From UBA4421 sp028228615 (GTDB lineage: Bacteria; Pseudomonadota; Gammaproteobacteria; Pseudomonadales; Azotimanducaceae), in NCBI GenBank assembly GCA_028228615.1, contig JAOJBS010000007.1:1-64000 (forward strand): a stretch of DNA of 64,000 nucleotides, written 5' to 3'. The notes beneath the pieces were generated by a model. It had not been told where the DNA came from, ran no database searches, and saw only the letters and a program-made list of their open reading frames with translations. Below are positions 8,327 through 16,534 of this stretch, piece after piece; positions within the stretch are counted from its first letter, which is position 1; each line of letters opens with the position of its first letter. Position numbers and translations under genes: made by a program.

Positions 8327-9844
8327 ATGCAAACACTCGTAGATCCGCTAAAAAGAGCATTACAGATTAGAGCCAAGGAAGTGGCGGTGATTGATGGGGA
8401 GAAAGCGTTCACTTACGATGAATTATGGGCGCGTTGTTCTCAGCTTGTCGGTGCGCTGCGCAACTTAGGGTCGGTCAAAGGTGATCGTATCGCCATTCTT
8501 TCGAACAACAGCCACCAATATTTTGAAGCGTATATGGGCATTCCTGCCGGAGGCATGGTTATTGTGCCGCTCAACACCCGCCACGCTTTACCCGAGCTGT
8601 TGTACGCGCTTGAAGATTCTGGCGCAAAAATACTCCTCACAGACCGCAGCGACATTGGCCCGTTACAAGGCAGTGTTGATCGAGTGATCTCGCTAGATGA
8701 GCAGTACGAAGAGCTGCTAGCTGGGGCTGAACAGGCACCGCTCGGAGAAGATTCTGATGAAGAGGATCTAGCCGGCCTGTTTTATACCGGTGGCACAACC
8801 GGGGCCAGTAAAGGCGTTATGCTCACCCACCGGAATCTAATCGCTAATGCGTTCAATTGGTTATCTGCGGTACCCCAGAGCCCAAACGATAGATCCTTAG
8901 TAATGGCGCCAATGTTTCATGCAGCTGGCTCCAACGGTATTTTGGCCGCTATATGGCAGGGTTCCTGCCAAGTTGCCCTTAACACATTCGAACCGAAAAC
9001 TGTTTTGCAGTTGATCGAAAAGCACAAAATTAACATCACCTTGGGCGTGCCCTCTATGCTCTCTGCCATAGCAGAAGAGCAGCACGTGAACCCTAAAGAT
9101 GTTTCAAGTCTGGAGATTTTGGCCCACGGCGGCTCTCCCATAGCCACAGAGGTCATTAAGCGCTGTAGCCAAGCGTTCACATCAGCGCAAATGGTAGAAG
9201 TATATGGCGCGACCGAAACATCACCTTTGGCAACACTGCTAGGCAATGAAGAGCAGCTCATAGATGACCCAAAAGCGCGCTCTTGCGGGCGCTCTGTCAT
9301 TGGCTGCGCCATTACGATTTGCGCGCCGGAAGGCCACGCACTGCCGACTGGCGAAGTCGGAGAGGTGGTCGTATCCGGTGCTAATATTATGAAGGGGTAC
9401 TGGAATAAGGCCGAGCAAACCGCCGCAGTGCTTAAGGGCGGTGGTTATTGGACGGGTGACCTAGGCTATTTAGATACAGAGGGTTATCTATTTTTGGTGG
9501 ATCGCTCCAAAGACATGATTGTCAGCGGTGGAGAGAACGTTTACTCCACCGAGGTTGAAGATATCTTGTATAAATTCCCCGGAGTTTTAGAGGCCGCAGT
9601 GTTTGGTGTGCCAGATCAAAAGTGGGGCGAGGCGGTGTACGCGGTAGTGGTGCCTCGGCCAGACGCGACAGACGTTACGCCTGAAGCGCTTATTGCGTTT
9701 TGCCGGGAACACATTGGTGGCTATAAGATACCAAAAGGTATCGACATACAGTTAGAGCCGCTGCCAAAATCAGGTCCAGGTAAAGTGTTAAAGCGCGAAT
9801 TGCGCGCGCCTTTCTGGGCGGCAACAGACAGAAGCGTGAATTAA
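8327..9844 (+). CDS. Acyl-CoA synthetase (AMP-binding, ANL superfamily)
   Basis: The 505-residue enzyme should activate a carboxylic acid, probably a medium- or long-chain fatty acid, to its CoA thioester through an acyl-adenylate. Core motifs of the ANL superfamily appear in order: the Thr/Ser/Gly-rich loop LFYTGGTTGASKGVMLTH near residue 145, VYGATETSP near 290, YWTGDLGYLD near 375, the hinge DRSKDMIVSGGENVYS near 390, and the C-terminal catalytic lysine in LPKSGPGKVLKREL near 488. The length and a full C-terminal lid fit an active enzyme. No membrane segment is seen. The following esterase gene starts 4 bases after the stop, so the two should be one operon. This suggests that the esterase releases acids which this enzyme activates. 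Confidence 0.93.
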   Translation: MQTLVDPLKRALQIRAKEVAVIDGEKAFTYDELWARCSQLVGALRNLGSVKGDRIAILSNNSHQYFEAYMGIPAGGMVIVPLNTRHALPELLYALEDSGAKILLTDRSDIGPLQGSVDRVISLDEQYEELLAGAEQAPLGEDSDEEDLAGLFYTGGTTGASKGVMLTHRNLIANAFNWLSAVPQSPNDRSLVMAPMFHAAGSNGILAAIWQGSCQVALNTFEPKTVLQLIEKHKINITLGVPSMLSAIAEEQHVNPKDVSSLEILAHGGSPIATEVIKRCSQAFTSAQMVEVYGATETSPLATLLGNEEQLIDDPKARSCGRSVIGCAITICAPEGHALPTGEVGEVVVSGANIMKGYWNKAEQTAAVLKGGGYWTGDLGYLDTEGYLFLVDRSKDMIVSGGENVYSTEVEDILYKFPGVLEAAVFGVPDQKWGEAVYAVVVPRPDATDVTPEALIAFCREHIGGYKIPKGIDIQLEPLPKSGPGKVLKRELRAPFWAATDRSVN

Positions 9845-9848
9845 GCAC

Positions 9849-10823
9849 GTGCAGAAGCTCATTCTGCTCGTACTGCTCATTCTCCCAAGTTGGGTGTTTG
9901 GCCAGAGTTTGATTGAGCAAAAGGTCCTCAACCAAAACGTTGGCGGCAAGGCGGTCGGCAGAGACTACTGGCTGTATACGCCCCAAAACCTAACGGAAAA
10001 ACCTGCGCTGGTCGTTGTAATGCACGGCTATTCTGGAGACGCCCAAACAATTATGAGCTACTCCGGCATGAATGAACTGGCTGACACTCACGGCTTCATT
10101 GTGGCCTACCCGCAGGGCACGTTAGATGCGGATGAAAACGCGTTCTTCAACGTTGGCTATGAGTTCCACCAAGACTCTGAAGTGGACGACGTGGGCTTTA
10201 TCGAAGCAATGGTCGCCAGTTTAGTCGTCGAGTATGGGGTGGACACAGAAAAAGTGTTTGCAACAGGCATGTCTAACGGTGGCGACATGAGTTATTTGCT
10301 CGCCTGCCGCTCAAGTAAAATTTTTCGCGCTGTGGCTCCAGTCGCCGGCTCGATGATGCAAACAATGGTTGAAAGGTGCGCGCCAGATCGACTCATACCA
10401 ATTATGGCAATCAGTGGCACGGAGGATCCTGTGACACTCTACGCTGGAGACCTGCAAAATAGTGGCGGGTGGGGGGCATATATTGGGCAGGAGGCGAGCA
10501 AAGATTTATGGATCGCCATGCATGGTCTTGTTGAATCCTCCACAGTTGAATTGCAGGACATGCATGAACCAATAATAGTAGGTAACAGTACAGTTCAACT
10601 GCAACGTTTCTGGCGCAGCCAGGGCAAGGCTGAGGTTTGGTTTTATCGAGTGGACAACGGTGGCCATGATTGGCCCGGTGCTAAATTCGACTCTTGGTGG
10701 CAACCCACACGATACGCGGCGCTTTATGGCATGGGGTTCGGGAAAAACAAGGACATAGATGCGAGCGCAGAGATTTGGCGGTTTTTCTCCCATTGGATTG
10801 CGCAAGACAACGCCAATTATTAA
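9849..10823 (+). CDS. Secreted esterase of the PHB depolymerase / LpqC (CE1-like) family
   Basis: A GTG start 4 bases after the upstream stop gives a 324-residue protein with a cleavable signal peptide (LILLVLLILPSWVFG, cut near residue 18). The alpha/beta hydrolase domain shows the oxyanion segment VVVMHGYSGD near residue 57, the nucleophile elbow FATGMSNGGDMSY near 140, SGTEDP near 193 supplying the Asp, and NGGHDWPG near 275 supplying the His. These are the family features of poly(3-hydroxybutyrate) depolymerases and feruloyl esterase-like enzymes. The true substrate may be a polyester, an acetylated sugar or an aromatic ester. Coupling to the acyl-CoA synthetase gene favours an ester whose acid part is then activated to CoA. 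Confidence 0.88.
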   Translation: MQKLILLVLLILPSWVFGQSLIEQKVLNQNVGGKAVGRDYWLYTPQNLTEKPALVVVMHGYSGDAQTIMSYSGMNELADTHGFIVAYPQGTLDADENAFFNVGYEFHQDSEVDDVGFIEAMVASLVVEYGVDTEKVFATGMSNGGDMSYLLACRSSKIFRAVAPVAGSMMQTMVERCAPDRLIPIMAISGTEDPVTLYAGDLQNSGGWGAYIGQEASKDLWIAMHGLVESSTVELQDMHEPIIVGNSTVQLQRFWRSQGKAEVWFYRVDNGGHDWPGAKFDSWWQPTRYAALYGMGFGKNKDIDASAEIWRFFSHWIAQDNANY

Positions 10824-10860
10824 GATCTTTCACCAGATGGGTGGCGTCACCAAGGTGTGG

Positions 10861-11229
10861 TCAGAGATTTTTCTTTGGGGCCGCTGTGCCAGATAACTCA
10901 ATTGCCCTGCCGTTGATTTCTCGAAGTAACTCAATGTAGTTGATAGACGCTTTATAAAACTCTTCCATTTGTGCATGCACAATTTCTTTGTTAGCAAACA
11001 GTTTGTGCTCTGCGGCTAATAGCCTGAATGAATCCGGGTGTGTTCGGCTGAGTTCGCCAAAGTCCGAAGAAATTCGGAAAACCTGCCTGCCGAATAAAAC
11101 TAACGATTCTTTTGCACTGTGTATTCGTTCTACTAACTCGTTCACTTCCTCTTCGTTCAACTTATTCTCCTCAAAGTTTATTGCGGTTTGCGCGTTTATT
11201 TCTTGAACGCAATTATTATTCGCGGACAA
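10861..11229 (-). CDS. Hypothetical helical protein, 122 aa
   Basis: The frame has no good ATG and would start at a TTG at 11229 without a clear ribosome site, so the start is uncertain. The product is almost all helix, acidic and heptad-like (NEEEVNELVERIHSAKESL, then EIVHAQMEEFYKASINYIEL), without signal peptide or membrane segment. Size and amphipathic helices are loosely reminiscent of phasins, and the convergent neighbour is a PHB-depolymerase-like gene, but I see no motif that proves this. Codon use looks like a genuine gene, and no better frame overlaps it. Confidence 0.45.
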   Translation of the reverse strand: MSANNNCVQEINAQTAINFEENKLNEEEVNELVERIHSAKESLVLFGRQVFRISSDFGELSRTHPDSFRLLAAEHKLFANKEIVHAQMEEFYKASINYIELLREINGRAIELSGTAAPKKNL

Positions 11230-11620
11230 ACAGTTTGCGAGGTGTGATGACGTTGATGGCCGAATTTTTACGGGAACAATACTTAGACAGCCCCTCGGAT
11301 GGGGTTAGAAATTGCCGGCGTTAGGAAAAAGTGGTCTGCGGCGGATATTCACTGCTACGTCGCTGCTAACGTCAGGCACGTTTGTAGGTCGTTGGAGTGC
11401 GCCATCTAGAGAGCTGCTGTTTTGAGTTTTTGTTAAGACTTGTAGCCGCCCTTGGCTTGGCAAAGAGTAGTAAGGGATTTGTGTAGAGAGACTTAGGTAA
11501 CACTCGTAAACGCGTTTGAACAGCCGAAGAAAAAGCGCTTCGGCGACAGCAAATTTTGGATGCTGCGGAAGCAATCTTTGCTGAAAGGGTCGAAGCGGTA
11601 TTTCTTCGCCACCCGCCAGT
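11230..11620. other. Intergenic stretch with no clear gene
   Basis: About 390 bases separate the small helical protein from the end of the ceramidase gene. A short CCCC/GGGG hairpin lies near 11290-11305. A minus-strand open frame at 11305-11574 has no recognisable domain, signal or ribosome site, and I do not call it a gene. Confidence 0.5.
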
Positions 11621-13669
11621 CTACTGTTTAACTTGGATACTGCGCGATGCGCCGCTAAATTTCAGGCCCTGCGGGTCTAGCCCTAGGTGTATCAAACGGT
11701 ATTCTCCTGCATCAATGTTTGCGGGTATTTGCCATTTTAGTGTGGCGACCAACGCCTCGCCTTCGGCGCGCCAGCGCACGGTTGTATCCCAATCGGCGTC
11801 GCTCACCAGCGCTTGCCAATTCCCAGCGGTTTTGCGCTCAACACTCATGAAGTTATTGCCGGTTACGTAGTTGGCGGTGGGGTTATGCGACCAAAATTCG
11901 ACTTGGACAGTTTCACCTTTGCGGTACTCGGTTTTATCTTCGCTGTTCTTAGTTAGGGCGTCGCCATAGTTTGCGCCCTTAGGCAGTGCGGGTAGTGGGC
12001 CGGTTGGGCCAACATAAAGTTGCGCCTCCGCGGATTTGCCGCGCCAATCATCAAAGGGTGTGGTGGACACAACGGGCGTGCCAGCATTTAGGCCACTGGC
12101 TAGCTGGCTGGCAATTTGTTCGTAGGCCGGCAACGTCCAGCGACCATGTAGGGTATGGCCGCCCTCGTAGTGTTGAATTAAGTACTCTTCTGGCGTGGTG
12201 ACATAGCCCGCGTAGCCGTTAGCATAGCCTGCAAGGACAATATGACTTGCCCAGTCATCTAGCTGGCTCATAACTGCCGCGCGTAAGCGTCGTCCGGCCA
12301 TGGTTGTCACTTCAGTGGGTAGGGCCAGTATGACCAGCTGTCCTATGCGTGCAACCGTTACCGAGCGGATTTGCGATTGCAGAGACGGATTTCCCGTGCC
12401 CGTTTCAAACAAAATTGGCTTGGGCGCCTGGCACGCTTGCACAGACTTCGTCCACTTTGGCGCGCCAGTTAACCAGCGAATTAGGAGGTCTAAAACAACA
12501 CGTTGTTTTGTCATGCCCTCGCTAAACAAGAAGTGCCCGCCACCGTCTTCGGTAGATCCTCCAGCGAAAGAGTAGCCGTAAGCCGACGGGCAGGTTGTTT
12601 GTGTGCCAGTGTGTGTGTAACTGTCGCTGACCTCATAGTTGGCAAGATTGACATATAGCTGTCGCGTCTCAATAGGGCCACTCAGAGCATCATTAGCATT
12701 GGCAAATAATTCCAGCGCGGTTTCTAGCTGTCGCTGACCCATAATTTGGGTTGTTTCAACATCGATTTCTCCCGGCCCCGTGTTATTCAGGTTCGTATTC
12801 GGAGTAACGTCACCCGGGTCGGCCTGTGCAAAGGCTGCGACGAAATCATTTTTATCGCTATAAGTAGTGCCGTGTAACTGCTCCATCTTTAGTGAGGCGT
12901 AGCCCTTGTGGTCGCCAGAAATAAGCGGGTTGTAGAAGTTCATAGCGGTAGGGTGCAGTGCGTACCAGTTGAGCACACCGATTGGCCCGGAGTCATCGAC
13001 AAACTTTAATAAGGTCATCTCAGTAGGGGTGTTTTCCACGTACTGGTCGCGCTCTTCCTGTGGGTTTTCTAGGTAGGCCGTCACCGAGCGGTTAGCACCG
13101 GCGTCAGTTACGCGACCTTTGCCAAGTAAAATATTGCCGGGTTGTAGATCTTCGTGAGCGCTGACAATGGACGCAGTAATGCCTGCAACGATGACGGCGA
13201 AGTGTTCTGGATAAAAACCGCCATCTAAGCCGGTGTCCGAGCGCGAATGCCAGTAGCCACCTGGGCCAGCATGGGTGTGGGTGGCGCTGAGAATGACATT
13301 GTCGATGCTATAGGTGTCGCCGTAGCGCAATTGTAGCTGGTCGATCACACTCAAAGTTATGTGGTGTTCTACGCTGCCTATGTCGGCGCTGACGAAGACC
13401 AGTCGTTTAGTAGGGTCGTCAGCCTGAGCAATGACAAAAGCGCGAGCGCGTTGGCGAATATGCAAGCCTTCTGTTAACTGATCAGCGCGACCAAAGCCCC
13501 ACATCTGAATGCCATAACTTGGGCCAGTAACATCAGCAATGCCGCGACCAATGAGGTAGGGGTCCGCCGCATTAAGGCTGCCCGACTGCATTATTAGTGT
13601 AGAAAGAAACGCGCACTTAAAAGCAAAGGTGCCGGCGGCGATGCGCATTTTAAGCTGGCTTATGATCAT
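11621..13669 (-). CDS. Neutral ceramidase family protein, secreted
   Basis: The 682-residue protein matches neutral/alkaline ceramidases, which hydrolyse the amide bond of ceramide to sphingosine and fatty acid. It begins with a signal peptide (about residues 1-35, ending near GSLNAAD) and the family's opening segment LIGRGIADVTGP, then GFGRADQLTEG and the zinc-site block VILSATHTHAGPGGYW near residue 133. A second histidine-containing block, VLNWYALHPTAMNF, lies near 237. The segment GDVTPNTN near 290 fits the catalytic-serine region, although the usual Ser-Pro pair is not exact here. The C-terminal 150 residues form a beta-rich domain (EYRKGETVQVEFWSHNP). Length agrees with the Pseudomonas enzyme. 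The ATG at 13669 has a weak ribosome site, and the next Met (8 codons in) is an alternative start. Confidence 0.9.
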   Translation of the reverse strand: MIISQLKMRIAAGTFAFKCAFLSTLIMQSGSLNAADPYLIGRGIADVTGPSYGIQMWGFGRADQLTEGLHIRQRARAFVIAQADDPTKRLVFVSADIGSVEHHITLSVIDQLQLRYGDTYSIDNVILSATHTHAGPGGYWHSRSDTGLDGGFYPEHFAVIVAGITASIVSAHEDLQPGNILLGKGRVTDAGANRSVTAYLENPQEERDQYVENTPTEMTLLKFVDDSGPIGVLNWYALHPTAMNFYNPLISGDHKGYASLKMEQLHGTTYSDKNDFVAAFAQADPGDVTPNTNLNNTGPGEIDVETTQIMGQRQLETALELFANANDALSGPIETRQLYVNLANYEVSDSYTHTGTQTTCPSAYGYSFAGGSTEDGGGHFLFSEGMTKQRVVLDLLIRWLTGAPKWTKSVQACQAPKPILFETGTGNPSLQSQIRSVTVARIGQLVILALPTEVTTMAGRRLRAAVMSQLDDWASHIVLAGYANGYAGYVTTPEEYLIQHYEGGHTLHGRWTLPAYEQIASQLASGLNAGTPVVSTTPFDDWRGKSAEAQLYVGPTGPLPALPKGANYGDALTKNSEDKTEYRKGETVQVEFWSHNPTANYVTGNNFMSVERKTAGNWQALVSDADWDTTVRWRAEGEALVATLKWQIPANIDAGEYRLIHLGLDPQGLKFSGASRSIQVKQ

Positions 13670-13839
13670 TCAAGTGGTCCGCGTGGAGATTCAGTACTCA
13701 AAGTGTACCACTGGGAGGGCTTTTTCTAATCAGTTCGCGGTTGTTGCAAAATCGCAGCGTACGCAGTAACTGAGACTTTCTCGACAATAAATGTAGCGGC
13801 TGGTAGGGTCAGGGCACATTTACTTTGGGAGGAGTGAGT

Positions 13840-15102
13840 ATGAGCGAGTCAATGAGCGTGGAGCAAAAGCGCGCAGGTGCTGAGTTAGATCTGAGTAACC
13901 TTCATCCGGCTAATCCGAAACTATTTGGTGAGGAGCGCATTCTGCCTTACTTCGCCAAAATGCGAGCGGAGCAGCCAATACATTACTGTAGCGATAGCCC
14001 TTATGGGCCATACTGGTCGGTTAGCCGCTACGCTGACATTAAGGCCACTGACCAAGACCACGTGAACTTTTCCTCCGACGCCATATTTGGTGGCGTACAA
14101 ATCGACGACGCCATTGTCGGCGATGTAAATAGCGACTTTTTTGTCAAAAGTTTCATCACCATGGATGCGCCAGATCACAGTTCCCAACGCAAGGCGGTGA
14201 GTAAGATTGTCGCCCCCGGCAGTTTGATGAACTTTGAAAGCTTGATCCGAGAACGTACCACTACGCTGCTCGACACTTTGCCCGTAGGTGAGACATTCGA
14301 CTGGGTAGAAACGGTATCTATCGAGTTGACCACTATGATGCTGGCCACTTTGTTCGATTTTCCCTTTGAAGATCGCAGTAAGCTTACGCGCTGGTCAGAT
14401 GTGACAACTGCTGAACCGGGTTCCAAGATTGTTGGCAGCCAAGAAGAGCGCGTGGCCGAATTGATGGAGTGTTTGATGTACTTTAAGCGCTTGAAGGAAG
14501 AGCGCAAAGACGGCCCGCCAGCTTTCGATTTAGTCACTATGCTCGCCCAAGATGCCGCCACGGCAGATCAGCCAGACTCAAATTTCTTGGGTAATTTGCT
14601 GTTGCTGATTGTTGGTGGCAATGACACTACGCGCAATACCATGAGCGCCAGCATTAATGCTTTTCACCAGTTTCCCGAGCAATTTGCCAAGCTGCGAGAG
14701 AATCCAGATCTGCTAAATAATGCCATTTCTGAAATTATTCGCTGGCAGACACCGCTTTCGCATATGCGCCGCACGGTGATAAACGACACCCACATAGGTG
14801 AGCAGGCAGTTAAGAAGGGCGACAAGATTGTGATGTGGTATTACTCGGGTAATCGTGATGAGCGCATGTTTGAAAACGCAGACAGCATAGACATTACTCG
14901 AGCCAATGCGCGCAATAATATTTCTTTTGGTTTTGGTGTGCACCGCTGTTTGGGTATGCGTTTGGCAGAGATGCAAATGCGTGTGCTGTGGCAAGAAATT
15001 ATGACCCGTTGGCAGCGCATAGAAATTGTCGGTGATGTGACGCGGGTAGAATCTAACTTTATCAATGGCTATGAAAGTATGCCTGTACGCATTGTGGCCT
15101 AA
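13840..15102 (+). CDS. Cytochrome P450, CYP153-like
   Basis: The ATG at 13840 follows GGGAGGAG, a strong ribosome site. The 420-residue protein is a soluble bacterial P450. The I-helix oxygen-activation segment is VGGNDTTRNTMS near residue 260, the ExxR pair lies in EIIRWQTPLSHMRRT near 305, and the haem-binding loop FGFGVHRCLGMRLAEMQ places the thiolate at about Cys370. The PLSHMRRT, MWYYSGNRDE and NFINGYESMPVRI stretches are characteristic of the CYP153 family of alkane and fatty-acid terminal hydroxylases. No ferredoxin or ferredoxin reductase gene is adjacent, so electrons must come from elsewhere in the genome. Alternatives are steroid-type P450s (CYP125/142-like), which I consider less likely from these motifs. 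Confidence 0.92.
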   Translation: MSESMSVEQKRAGAELDLSNLHPANPKLFGEERILPYFAKMRAEQPIHYCSDSPYGPYWSVSRYADIKATDQDHVNFSSDAIFGGVQIDDAIVGDVNSDFFVKSFITMDAPDHSSQRKAVSKIVAPGSLMNFESLIRERTTTLLDTLPVGETFDWVETVSIELTTMMLATLFDFPFEDRSKLTRWSDVTTAEPGSKIVGSQEERVAELMECLMYFKRLKEERKDGPPAFDLVTMLAQDAATADQPDSNFLGNLLLLIVGGNDTTRNTMSASINAFHQFPEQFAKLRENPDLLNNAISEIIRWQTPLSHMRRTVINDTHIGEQAVKKGDKIVMWYYSGNRDERMFENADSIDITRANARNNISFGFGVHRCLGMRLAEMQMRVLWQEIMTRWQRIEIVGDVTRVESNFINGYESMPVRIVA

Positions 15103-15184
15103 AAATATGGTGGGTTTCTCTCATGAGAAAGCACATGTTGAAAGGTTAAGTGTCAGCGCTTGCGCTCAGCGAGCGTCACTCTTT

Positions 15185-15231
15185 ACTTGCTAAAACTTGC
15201 TAAAACTTGCTAAAACTTGCTAAAACTTGCT
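15185..15231. repeat. 10-bp tandem array across the end of the serine hydrolase gene
   Basis: The unit ACTTGCTAAA is repeated four times perfectly, with a fifth partial copy. On the minus strand the array contains the last codons and the TAG stop of the hydrolase at 15200. Because the unit is not a multiple of three, each added or lost copy would change the reading frame and the C-terminal residues of that protein. Confidence 0.9.
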
Positions 15232-16453
15232 CAGTGATCAGGTCAACCATCGGCCACATAATGTGATCTAAAGCGGAAGAGGGCGATTGTTTGTTTGAGC
15301 CAAAGCGAGCGATCACTAATTCATTTGCTGGGTCTATGTAGAGGACCTGGCCATGAGCGCCCCTAGCTACCGGGCAAACACGATCTTGCAAATGACGCAC
15401 CCACCATTGAGAGCGGTAGGACCAATTTTTAAAGGTGGGCACTTTGGGGTTAGATGGTTGACCGCGAGCAAACTTGGCTAAATCCCCGCCTGCAAAAATG
15501 CTGTCAATTGCGCGTTTGGGTATTACTTGTTTGTCACCCACCTTACCTTGTAGGCGCATGAGTTCACCAAATCTGACTAAGTCGCGTAGCGTGGTACTGC
15601 ACGTTGTTTCGCTGCCCGCGTCGTCAAGCATGTAGTAACCGTCGCGCTCAGCACCCATGTGTTGCCAAATTTTTTCAGATACCAGCGTGGCTAAATCTTT
15701 GTTGCTTGCACGCCTGACCAACCAACCGAGGACAAAAATATTCGGTTCTCTATAAGCGAAAACTTCGCCATGGGCACCGCCGGATTTTATGTTGGGTAAC
15801 ACATCAGCAATAGACTCCGGGGTTGCGCCGCTTTTAGAAGGTGCCATGCCCATGGCTCTAAGGAAACGCCAAATCTCTGATTTTGGGTCCGTATAGTCCT
15901 CATGAAATGCCATGTTAATTTGCATGTCCATGACTTGGCGTACTGTGGCGTCTGCCCAAGCGGACTGCGCGAGTTCTGGTATTAGATCAGTGACAGGGGC
16001 GTACTCATCAAGTTTGCCTTCATCAATTAGACACTCGGCAATGGTGCCTACAAAGGATTTGTTAGCGGATTGAAGTATGTGAGGTTTGCTGGGTGAGCTT
16101 GCGCCGAAGTAGGTTTCGTAAACTAATTTACCCGCGTGTAGTACCGCTATGGCATCTGTGCAGGTGCTGCTCAGCGTATCTTGCCAAGTAAAGGTTTCAC
16201 CGAAAGTGGTGGTCACGGTTGTGTTGTCTAGATTAAGAGTAGGGCCTTGTCTTAGTTCACGCGCAGCTTTGGGACCACACCAAAAAGATTTAGTGGGCAC
16301 CAATTGTTGAATATTTGAAAAGCTCCAACGCAGCTTTGGCCAGTCGTAGTAAGAGCCGTCATTGAAGCGCACAATTTGCTCTTTGGTTGGCGGAAACCCT
16401 TGCATCCAATAGTTAGGGTCTTGTGTGAGTTCTTCTAAAGTAGGGTTGGCCAT
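15200..16453 (-). CDS. Beta-lactamase-fold serine hydrolase (class C / 6-aminohexanoate-dimer-hydrolase-like)
   Basis: The 417-residue protein belongs to the serine beta-lactamase / penicillin-binding-like hydrolases (COG1680). The catalytic SxxK is ILQSANKSFVG near residue 129, and the second motif lies in FAYREPNIFVLGW near 225, a Tyr-x-x-x-Asn arrangement as in esterases and nylon-oligomer hydrolases. No signal peptide is visible, unlike true AmpC enzymes, which argues for a cytosolic esterase or amidase and not antibiotic resistance. The C-terminal residues (VLASFSKF) are encoded by a 10-bp tandem repeat that also supplies the stop codon. It converges on the P450 gene and diverges from the M28-like gene. 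Confidence 0.85.
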   Translation of the reverse strand: MANPTLEELTQDPNYWMQGFPPTKEQIVRFNDGSYYDWPKLRWSFSNIQQLVPTKSFWCGPKAARELRQGPTLNLDNTTVTTTFGETFTWQDTLSSTCTDAIAVLHAGKLVYETYFGASSPSKPHILQSANKSFVGTIAECLIDEGKLDEYAPVTDLIPELAQSAWADATVRQVMDMQINMAFHEDYTDPKSEIWRFLRAMGMAPSKSGATPESIADVLPNIKSGGAHGEVFAYREPNIFVLGWLVRRASNKDLATLVSEKIWQHMGAERDGYYMLDDAGSETTCSTTLRDLVRFGELMRLQGKVGDKQVIPKRAIDSIFAGGDLAKFARGQPSNPKVPTFKNWSYRSQWWVRHLQDRVCPVARGAHGQVLYIDPANELVIARFGSNKQSPSSALDHIMWPMVDLITEQVLASFSKF

Positions 16454-16534
16454 TGGGCGAATCTAGCATATCTATCAAATATTACGAATCCTGTTAACGT
16501 AGGTGGCGCAATTACTGGGATACAGGGGTTAATC

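Noticed and set aside
10861..11229. Phasin (PHA granule protein) for the small helical protein
   Set aside because: Only size, helicity and a nearby PHB-depolymerase-like gene support it. There is no phasin motif and no phaC or phaR nearby.
11305..11574. Minus-strand open frame of 89 codons next to the ceramidase gene
   Set aside because: No ribosome site, no recognisable domain and unconvincing composition.
15200..16453. AmpC-type antibiotic resistance beta-lactamase
   Set aside because: No export signal is visible, and the second motif resembles esterase and nylon-oligomer hydrolase relatives more than AmpC.
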